Part shown: positions 1 through 4,603 of the stretch, piece after piece | Layout: the number at the start of each line of letters is the position of its first letter | Position numbering within the stretch: the first letter of the stretch is position 1 | Origin: Desulfobulbaceae bacterium UBA2262 | Lineage (GTDB): Bacteria; Desulfobacterota; Desulfobulbia; Desulfobulbales; Desulfurivibrionaceae | Assembly: GCA_002347185.1 (NCBI GenBank) | Contig: DDXK01000060.1 | Coordinates: 33,128-47,052, forward strand | Reading direction: 5' to 3' | DNA length: 13,925 nucleotides | Made by a program: the position numbers and the translations under genes | The notes under the pieces: model-generated | What the model was told of the DNA's origin: nothing | Database searches by the model: none | What the model saw: only the letters and a program-made list of their open reading frames with translations

Positions 1-619
1 AGAGCTGCGGCGACTGCGGCAGGGCGTAGAAGGTGCCGGGATTGACCCGGCTGGGAACCAGGTAGTCGCGGGCGCCTTCCGGGGTGGAGCGGGTCAGCAC
101 CGGGGTTTCGATTTCCAAAAAGTTCAGCTCGTTGAGGTGATTGCGGATGGCCTGGGCCGCCTTGTGGCGCATGACCAGGCTTTCCGCCATGTGGGGTCTG
201 CGGAGATCGATGTAGCGGTATTTGAGGCGCAGGGTGTCGGAGACTTCGGTTTCCTCGTCCAGGGGAAAGGGCGGGGTCTTGCTCTGGTTGAGGATACGCA
301 GTTCGTCCACCAGGATCTCGATCGCGCCGGTGGGCAGCTTGGGGTTGACCATGCCCTCGGGCCGGGGATGCACGGTACCCCTCACGGCCAGGACCCACTC
401 GCTTCGCAGGCCATGCGCCTTGGCATGCACCGCGGCATTGACCTCGGGGTTGAAGACGATCTGGGTGAGCCCCCAGCGATCGCGCAGGTCAATGAAAATG
501 ACGCCGCCATGGTCGCGGCGCCTGAGCACCCAGCCCATGAGGACGATCTCTTTGCCGACATCGGCGTGGGTCAAGGCATTGCAATGGTGACTGCGTTTGA
601 GTCCTCCCATGGATTCCAT
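1..619 (-). CDS. aspS: Aspartyl-tRNA synthetase, N-terminal 206 codons (runs off the window)
   Basis: This is the 5' part of a class II aminoacyl-tRNA synthetase that charges tRNA-Asp (or tRNA-Asp and tRNA-Asn in non-discriminating forms) in the cytoplasm. The protein starts MESMGGLKRSHHC. An N-terminal OB-fold anticodon-binding region follows (GWVLRRRDHGGVIFIDLRDR, about residues 30-49, then GLTQIVFNPE). The beginning of the catalytic core is also visible: LRLKYRYIDLRRP, then the motif 1 region FLEIETPVLTRSTPEGARDY and YALPQSPQL at the window edge. The chosen ATG has AAGGAG about 8 nt upstream; a second in-frame ATG lies three codons later. It lies 92 bp downstream of hisS on the same strand, a frequent bacterial pairing, so co-transcription is likely. 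The C-terminal GAD domain and motifs 2 and 3 are outside the window, so discriminating versus non-discriminating type cannot be judged. Confidence 0.96.
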   Translation of the reverse strand, partial: MESMGGLKRSHHCNALTHADVGKEIVLMGWVLRRRDHGGVIFIDLRDRWGLTQIVFNPEVNAAVHAKAHGLRSEWVLAVRGTVHPRPEGMVNPKLPTGAIEILVDELRILNQSKTPPFPLDEETEVSDTLRLKYRYIDLRRPHMAESLVMRHKAAQAIRNHLNELNFLEIETPVLTRSTPEGARDYLVPSRVNPGTFYALPQSPQL

Positions 620-639
620 AGGACTGCTCCTTTTTGGTT

Positions 640-719
640 AATGAAAAATTGAAAATGCACAATGAAGAATGAAGGGACTTGACTCGCCTCCCATTCTTCA
701 TTCGTAATTCGTCACTCGT
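640..719. repeat. Inverted arrays of a degenerate 7-bp repeat between hisS and aspS
   Basis: Positions 640-674 read as five consecutive heptamers of the form AATGAAG (variable at two or three positions). After a 17-bp spacer, 692-719 read as four heptamers of the reverse-complement form CATTCGT. Where the arrays face each other, 661-671 (AATGAAGAATG) and 692-702 (CATTCTTCATT) form a perfect 11-bp inverted repeat with a 20-nt loop. The last heptamer contains the hisS stop codon (712-714), and the left array lies just upstream of the aspS ribosome-binding site. It resembles the short tandemly repeated heptamers described in cyanobacteria and other bacterial intergenic regions. Its function is unknown; on RNA it would form a hairpin in the hisS-aspS spacer. 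No T-run follows, so it is not a standard intrinsic terminator. Confidence 0.7.
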
Positions 720-1995
720 TCCCGCTGATTGCCGCCGCAAGCAGGGCGCACACCGCCTCCGGCTCTCCGACCAGGCGCACGGGCTGCTGCTCCTTGCTCG
801 CCATGTCCCGCAGGACCGCCTCGCCTTTGCTGAGCTCCTCCTCGCCCAGGATCAGGGTGAAGCGGGCCTTGGCCCGGTCTGCCTGTTTCATCTGGCTTTT
901 CAGACTCTTGCCTTCAAGGTCGGTGGCGACCTGCAGGCCCTGGCGGCGGAGGAGATGGATCAGCGGAAAGGCTGCCTGCACCGCGGCCTCGCCCAGGGCG
1001 GCGACAAAGAGATCGGTCTTGGCGGCAAGGGCTTCTGCGCCATTCTGCTGGGCCAGCAGCAGGACCAGCCGCTCCATGCCCATGGCAAAGCCGATGCCCG
1101 GCGTGTTCTTCGGGCCGCCCAGCTGTTCGACCAGGCCGTCGTAGCGGCCGCCCGCCCCCACGGCTGCCTGGGCGCCCAGGGCGTCGGTGAGCAGCTCGAA
1201 GGTGGTGCGGGTGTAGTAATCAAGCCCCCGGACCATGAAGGCGTTCACCCCGTAAGGGATGCCGAGCTGGTCCAGGCTGGCGCGGGTTTTGGCGAAATGG
1301 TCGGCACAATGCTGGCAGAGATGGTCAAGAATTAAAGGCGCCTCTTTATACTGCTCCTGGCAGTGGCTGCTCTTGCAGTCGAGCACCCGCAGGGGGTTGC
1401 TCACGCTTCGCCGCTGGCAATCTTCGCAGACCTGCCCTTGGCGGGCGGAGACGAAGGCGACCAGGGCTTCCTTGTAGGCGGGCCGGCAGGCCGGGCAGCC
1501 CAGGGAGTTGATCTGCAGGCTCACGGAAAGGCCGAGTTCTTCCATAATCAGCCAGGCCATGGCGATCACCTCCGCGTCGAGGCGGGGATGATCGAGGCCG
1601 AGCACCTCGACGCTCATCTGGTGGAACTGCCGCAGCCGGCCCTTCTGTGGCCGTTCGTGACGGAACATGGGGCCAACGGTGTAGAGACGCTGCACCGGCA
1701 GCTTTGCGGCAAGGCCGTGTTCAATGAAGGCGCGCAGCACAGAGGCGGTGCCCTCCGGCCGCATGGTCACCGAGTCGCCGTTGCGGTCGCTAAAGGAGTA
1801 CATCTCCTTTTCCACGATGTCGGTGGCCTCGCCGATGGAGCGGGCGAAGAGCTCGGTTTTTTCGAGAATCGGCACCTTGATCTCGGCAAAGCCGAAACGG
1901 TGAAAGATATTCCTGGCCGTTGCCTCGACATGCTGCCAGAGCAGCACCTCGTCCGGCAGGATATCCTTGAAGCCTTTCAGGGCCTGAATGCTCAT
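712..1995 (-). CDS. hisS: Histidyl-tRNA synthetase
   Basis: A 427-aa class IIa synthetase that charges tRNA-His with histidine using ATP. It begins MSIQALKGFKDILPDE, the usual HisRS start, with GAGGAG four bases before the ATG. Class II motif 2 is seen at TMRPEGTA (about 77-84) and MFRHERPQKGRLRQFHQ (110-126). The histidine-specific signature is GLDYYTRTTFE (257-267), followed by GGRYDGL (282-288), and motif 3 is GIGFAMGMERL (300-310). The C-terminal about 100 residues form the anticodon-binding domain. The length is normal for the family. The insertion region (167-230) carries four cysteine pairs (C167/C170, C190/C193, C207/C212, C227/C230), suggesting a metal site; E. coli HisRS largely lacks these. 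The open frame continues upstream of this ATG through the preceding gene, but that extension has no homology-like content and no better start. A candidate promoter and a leader hairpin lie upstream; aspS follows. Confidence 0.97.
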   Translation of the reverse strand: MSIQALKGFKDILPDEVLLWQHVEATARNIFHRFGFAEIKVPILEKTELFARSIGEATDIVEKEMYSFSDRNGDSVTMRPEGTASVLRAFIEHGLAAKLPVQRLYTVGPMFRHERPQKGRLRQFHQMSVEVLGLDHPRLDAEVIAMAWLIMEELGLSVSLQINSLGCPACRPAYKEALVAFVSARQGQVCEDCQRRSVSNPLRVLDCKSSHCQEQYKEAPLILDHLCQHCADHFAKTRASLDQLGIPYGVNAFMVRGLDYYTRTTFELLTDALGAQAAVGAGGRYDGLVEQLGGPKNTPGIGFAMGMERLVLLLAQQNGAEALAAKTDLFVAALGEAAVQAAFPLIHLLRRQGLQVATDLEGKSLKSQMKQADRAKARFTLILGEEELSKGEAVLRDMASKEQQPVRLVGEPEAVCALLAAAISGNE

Positions 1996-2013
1996 GCTGC
2001 TCCTCGCTGCGGG

Positions 2014-2040
2014 CAAAAAATACCCAGGGCAAGCCCCGGG
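2014..2040 (-). terminator. Terminator-like hairpin in the hisS leader (possible attenuator)
   Basis: On the minus strand, CCCGGGG and CCCTGGG pair around a CTTG loop (7 bp, one G-U) and are followed directly by TATTTTTTG. This is the form of an intrinsic terminator. It ends only about 20 nt before the hisS start codon, too close for a promoter to fit in between. It must therefore lie inside the hisS transcript, or else end read-through from the upstream CoA-binding gene with loss of hisS expression. A conditional attenuator is one reading. No T-box core is recognisable in the 134-bp leader and no leader peptide was identified. Confidence 0.5.
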
Positions 2041-2080
2041 AAAACAATCTAACTCAAGAAAAATTGGGGAAAAACATGCA

Positions 2081-2109
2081 TTTTTATCCCACCTCCGGCC
2101 AAAAGTCAA
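2081..2109 (-). promoter_or_regulatory. Candidate sigma-70 promoter for hisS
   Basis: On the minus strand, TTGACT (complement of 2104-2109) and TAAAAA (complement of 2081-2086) are separated by 17 bp. The match is 5/6 at -35 and 4/6 at -10. Transcription would start near 2074, giving a leader of about 80 nt that contains the hairpin at 2023-2040. The promoter lies just past the stop codon of the upstream CoA-binding gene. Confidence 0.45.
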
Positions 2110-2129
2110 GCATTGCCCGGACCCGACCC

Positions 2130-2534
2130 TCAGCGCAGGCCGGCATGCACGGTTTTCAGGCAGCGGTCCATCACCACGGTCAGGCCGGCGGCCCTGGCCA
2201 TGGCTGCGGCCGCCTCGTTGGCCACCCCTTCCTGCATCCAGACCCCTTTCGCGCCGATGCGGATGGCTGCCGCCACGATGGGCCCCACCTCTTCGGAGCG
2301 GCGGAAGATATCGACAAGGTCCACCGGCCCCGGAATCGCGTCCAGGTCCGCGTAGCAGGGCAGGCCCAGGATCTGCTCCTGGCCGGGGTTGACCGGGATG
2401 ACCGTATAGCCGGCCGCAATCAGGTAGCGGGCCACCTGATTGCTCGGTCGGGATTCCTTGGGGGAGAGGCCTACCACGGCAATGGTGCTGCTGGTGGCCA
2501 GAAGCGTTTTGATGGCGGAAAGATCGAGGAGCAT
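2130..2534 (-). CDS. CoA-binding domain protein, YccU-like
   Basis: A 134-aa single-domain Rossmann-fold protein of the CoA-binding family related to E. coli YccU and to the N-terminal domain of succinyl-CoA ligase alpha subunits. The nucleotide-binding start is IAVVGLSPKESRPSNQVARYL (about 18-38; the usual family form is VVGLS.K..RPS..VA.YL). It continues with YTVIPVNPG (43-51), VDLVDIFRRSEEV (71-83), GAKGVWMQEGV (94-104) and the family ending GLTVVMDRCLK (117-127). The ATG was chosen because GGGAG lies upstream and the protein then starts at the normal family position; an upstream in-frame ATG adds 37 residues of unlike composition. CoA binding is known for the fold, but the physiological role is not. 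It is divergent from cooT and upstream of hisS. Confidence 0.9.
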   Translation of the reverse strand: MLLDLSAIKTLLATSSTIAVVGLSPKESRPSNQVARYLIAAGYTVIPVNPGQEQILGLPCYADLDAIPGPVDLVDIFRRSEEVGPIVAAAIRIGAKGVWMQEGVANEAAAAMARAAGLTVVMDRCLKTVHAGLR

Positions 2535-2598
2535 GGGGGGTCTCCCGGAAGAAGTTGGCGCAAGGGTGCAAATCTGCATGAAAAAGCAACGAAAGGTT

Positions 2599-2625
2599 AT
2601 TATAGTGAAAACTTTCCTTCGGCAA
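2599..2625 (-). promoter_or_regulatory. Possible promoter of the CoA-binding gene in the divergent cooT spacer
   Basis: On the minus strand, a perfect TATAAT (complement of 2599-2604) is preceded by TTGCCG (complement of 2620-2625) with a short 15-bp spacer. The plus strand at 2598-2606 also offers TATTAT/TATAGT, which could be a -10 for cooT, but no good -35 is visible on that strand. No NikR-type operator (GTATGA-N16-TCATAC) is seen in 2535-2656. Confidence 0.35.
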
Positions 2626-2656
2626 GTGGAAAAACAGGGAGGCAACGAGGCGAAGC

Positions 2657-2860
2657 ATGTGCCAGATGAGTATAATTCTTGAGCAGGACGGCAAGGAGGA
2701 GATAATCCTCGAAAACGCCTCCCTGCTCGAGGTGACCCAGGATGGGGTGCGGGTTGCCGCCCTTTTTGAGGAGCCGCGGCTCATCGAAGGGGCGACGGTC
2801 CATTCCGTTGATTTTCTTCGTGGCCGGGTGCTGGTGCGGAAAAAAGAAGAAAGGGCCTGA
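2657..2860 (+). CDS. cooT: CooT-family nickel-binding protein
   Basis: A 67-aa protein of the CooT family. CooT of Rhodospirillum rubrum is a small dimeric Ni(II)-binding protein needed, with CooC and CooJ, for nickel supply to CO dehydrogenase; nickel is bound through the N-terminal Cys2. Here the start is MCQMSIILEQDGKEE, with Cys2 present. The rest fits the family beta-fold: ILENASLLEVTQDGVRV (17-33), then LFEEPRLIEGATVHSVDF (36-53) and RGRVLVRKK (55-63). Length is typical (60-70 aa). A purine-rich GAGGCGAAGC precedes the ATG. The stop codon is one base before the ATG of the His-rich gene, so the two are almost certainly co-translated. Family members also occur in genomes without an adjacent CODH, so the client enzyme cannot be named from this window. 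Confidence 0.87.
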   Translation: MCQMSIILEQDGKEEIILENASLLEVTQDGVRVAALFEEPRLIEGATVHSVDFLRGRVLVRKKEERA

Positions 2861-2861
2861 G

Positions 2862-3119
2862 ATGAATCCGAAAACAACCGTTGAAAAGCTGCAGGTGCTT
2901 CTGCCCCACTGGCTCGAGCACAACGAACACCATGGGGCGGAGTTCAGGAAATGGGCGCAGGAGGCGCGTCAGGAAGGGCAGGAGGCGCTGGCCCGGATTC
3001 TCGACCAGGCCGTGGAAAGCATGGCCGCCACCGACGCGGTCCTGAAAAAGGCCCTGGCCGAAATTGGCGGGCCGAAGCAGGAGGGCCATCATCACCACCA
3101 CCATCATCACTACGACTGA
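2862..3119 (+). CDS. CooJ-like histidine-rich nickel protein with a C-terminal His8 tail
   Basis: An 85-aa protein starting MNPKTTVEKLQVLLPHWLEH. Residues 16-24 read HWLEHNEHH and fit H-W-x2-H-x3-H (H16, W17, H20, H24). To my knowledge this is the Ni(II)-binding motif described in the N-terminal coiled-coil domain of CooJ, the CODH nickel chaperone of R. rubrum. The central region (25-72) is helical, rich in A, E, K and Q, and compatible with a coiled coil. The C-terminus has eight consecutive histidines (76-83) followed by YD, a native polyhistidine metal-binding tail. The ATG lies one base after the cooT stop; the downstream end is followed after 19 bp by a palindromic repeat. The cooT-cooJ arrangement is that of the cooCTJ locus, but no cooC or CODH gene is in view. 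CooJ-like is an assignment by motif and neighbour, not by full alignment; a nickel store or sensor remains possible. Confidence 0.8.
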   Translation: MNPKTTVEKLQVLLPHWLEHNEHHGAEFRKWAQEARQEGQEALARILDQAVESMAATDAVLKKALAEIGGPKQEGHHHHHHHHYD

Positions 3120-3128
3120 GTCGTCAGC

Positions 3129-3246
3129 CCCTCATTTTTGATGACGTCGCAAAAAGACGCGACGTCATCTGTTTTGGCTTCGGATGTCTTTGATTTTGTG
3201 GCGCTGACCTTTGTGTTTTTGATGAATTTGCGAGACCCTCATTTTT
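3129..3246 (+). repeat. Dispersed palindromic repeat, copy 1
   Basis: The core 3139-3215 (77 bp) matches the reverse complement of 11118-11194 at about 66 of 77 positions by hand alignment. It begins with a perfect 11-bp inverted repeat, GATGACGTCGC (3140-3150) and GCGACGTCATC (3159-3169), around an 8-nt A-rich loop. An 11-bp direct repeat, CCCTCATTTTT, occurs at 3129-3139 and 3236-3246, so the element may be a unit of about 107 bp preceded by the tail of another unit. The right end overlaps the last bases of the minus-strand gene at 3239. It lies in the convergent gap after the cooJ-like gene. It may be a REP-like or non-autonomous element; only a weak T-run (TGTTTTGG) follows the stem, so termination is possible but not strong. 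Confidence 0.75.
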
Positions 3247-3736
3247 CAAAGGGGCGCAGGCTGGAGACGCTGCCGTGTTCCAGCGCTTCCAGGGTGGCCA
3301 CCACCTTGAGCAGCCAGAATTCTTCCGGCGCGGCGCTGATCTGGCCGCGCAGGCTGTCGCTGAGCCAGTGCGAATCCTCGGCCAGGCTGTAGAAGACGCT
3401 GTCGATCCCGAAAAAGCCGTCGAGGATGTGGGCGGCGGTGTGGACGAGCTTGCTCTGGAAGCCCTGGGGCAGGTGGAGGAGATCCTGGAAATCCCTGGTG
3501 CCGGCGGCGCGCAGGTCGGCAAAGAGCCTGGCCAGCACCTGACGGTTTGCGGCGATCCCCTCTTCGAGCCATGGCCAGAAGCGGCTGTCGGTGGCCGGGC
3601 AGGATTCGGCCGCGATCACCCGCACCGTGTCGTACTGGACCAGGGGGGTGCGTTCAAGAAAGCGCAGGGCGTGTGCCTTGCTCCGTTCGAGGTCCGGCCC
3701 CAGCAGCAGGATCCGGTGCGATACCTCAAGCCTCAT
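3239..3736 (-). CDS. Unrecognised 165-aa protein downstream of a HAD hydrolase
   Basis: I do not recognise the family. The start is well supported: an AGGAGG-type site (AAAAGGAGGGGGCC) sits just before the ATG. The protein starts MRLEVSHRILLLGPDLERSK and ends SVSSLRPFEK. It is soluble, with no signal peptide or membrane segment. It looks mainly helical after about residue 50, with aromatic-rich stretches (RFWPWLEEG 52-60; HILDGFFGIDSVFYSL 103-118; EEFWLLKVV 139-147). There is one cysteine (C46) and no obvious metal or nucleotide motif. It lies 40 bp downstream of the HAD phosphatase gene on the same strand, so the two are probably one operon. Its 3' end touches the right end of repeat copy 1. 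Codon use is like the neighbours (GC-rich third positions), which supports a real gene. Confidence 0.75.
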   Translation of the reverse strand: MRLEVSHRILLLGPDLERSKAHALRFLERTPLVQYDTVRVIAAESCPATDSRFWPWLEEGIAANRQVLARLFADLRAAGTRDFQDLLHLPQGFQSKLVHTAAHILDGFFGIDSVFYSLAEDSHWLSDSLRGQISAAPEEFWLLKVVATLEALEHGSVSSLRPFEK

Positions 3737-3776
3737 GGCCCCCTCCTTTTCTCTTTTCGTGCCGCTGTGCCGATAT

Positions 3777-4400
3777 TCAACCGAAGAGCGGCAGCCGGGC
3801 AATTTCCATGAAGCTGCTCGCATGGTATTCCGCGGGCAGATCCCGATTCTTGAAGGCGATGAGCCGCATGCCGATGGCGGCGGTGTGCTCCCGGTCCACC
3901 TGGGAGTCACCGATGTAGATGCTTTCTTCCACCCGGCATTGGCAGTGGGCGAGAATCTGGTGCAGCGCCTCCGGGTGCGGCTTGGGGTTTTCCACGTCAA
4001 AGGCGGTCACCACCTTGTCGAAGAATTCCGTGAGGCGGAACATTGCAAGCACCGGGGCCATGGTGGAGGTGCGGTTGGTGCTGATGGCCGTTTTGCGTTG
4101 CGGGCGGAGAAAATCGAGGAATTGAGGGAGATCGGGCTCCATGATCATGTGGCGCAGGTAGGGGGTGTAGTCGAGCCCCTGCCGGTAGGCGTCCGCCGCG
4201 GCCAGATCCTCCGGATAGTTGCGGAAGATGTGGCGCACGGAATCCATGACATGGTGCATGTGGACGTAGTCGAGCTCCGCGGCGTCCATGGGCGGATGGC
4301 CGAAGTGCTCCAGCATGTGGTTGTAGTAGACCCGGTTGGCGTGTTTGGAGTCGAACATCACGCCGTCGCAGTCGAAGATCACCAGTTTCAAAGCAGCCAT
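3777..4400 (-). CDS. HAD-superfamily hydrolase, phosphoglycolate phosphatase-like
   Basis: A 207-aa cytoplasmic haloacid dehalogenase-type phosphatase. Motif I is FDCDGVMFDS, with the nucleophile D10 and acid D12. Motif II is AISTNR, with S107/T108. Motif III lysine is K140 in ENPKPHPEAL. Motif IV is IYIGDSQVDREHTAA, with D165 and D169. Residues 15-85 form the helical type 1 cap domain between motifs I and II, as in phosphoglycolate phosphatase and beta-phosphoglucomutase relatives. The cap is His- and Met-rich near 46-56 (VHMHHVMDS). The substrate cannot be read from the sequence; removal of 2-phosphoglycolate or another small sugar phosphate is a family-level guess. AAGGA precedes the ATG. 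It is divergent from nadB across 203 bp and followed by an unrecognised gene. Confidence 0.9.
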   Translation of the reverse strand: MAALKLVIFDCDGVMFDSKHANRVYYNHMLEHFGHPPMDAAELDYVHMHHVMDSVRHIFRNYPEDLAAADAYRQGLDYTPYLRHMIMEPDLPQFLDFLRPQRKTAISTNRTSTMAPVLAMFRLTEFFDKVVTAFDVENPKPHPEALHQILAHCQCRVEESIYIGDSQVDREHTAAIGMRLIAFKNRDLPAEYHASSFMEIARLPLFG

Positions 4401-4444
4401 TGTGAAGAGTCCTTGCCAACTTGCCCGCTTCGAGCTATGTACAG

Positions 4445-4470
4445 GCTTTTACCGCACGGGCGGTGAAGGC
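4445..4470 (+). other. Hairpin in the nadB upstream region
   Basis: In the plus-strand RNA, GCTTTTACCGC (4445-4455) pairs with GCGGTGAAGGC (4460-4470) around an ACGG loop: 11 bp with two G-U pairs. No T-run follows, so it is not a terminator. It lies 134 bp before the nadB start, within the 203-bp HAD/nadB divergent spacer (4401-4603). No convincing -35/-10 pair was found in that spacer. It may be a leader structure or chance pairing. Confidence 0.4.
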
Positions 4471-4603
4471 AGCGCAAGAGGCGGAAGTGAAGAGCGGTTC
4501 GCGAACCCCTCCTCTTTACCGAACATGGCGGGCCGCTGTCAAGGTGGTTGCGCCTGCCTGCGCGTCCGCCGCCGATTTCCATCCAGTCCCCCAGGGGGGT
4601 GCC

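Noticed and set aside
640..719. CRISPR array
   Set aside because: The repeat unit is only 7 bp and has no spacers; it is a tandem heptamer array.
1996..2129. T-box riboswitch in the hisS leader
   Set aside because: A terminator-like hairpin is present, but no T-box core sequence or specifier stem is seen and the leader is too short.
712..2877. hisS frame open for 721 codons, suggesting a fused N-terminal extension
   Set aside because: HisRS begins at its normal MSIQALKGFKDILPDE with a good ribosome-binding site at 1995. The upstream part overlaps the real CoA-binding gene in another frame and has no family resemblance.
4421..4603. 61-residue N-terminal extension of nadB
   Set aside because: The ATG at 4604 has a ribosome-binding site and places the FAD motif at the usual position; the extension is unlike NadB and overlaps a stable hairpin.
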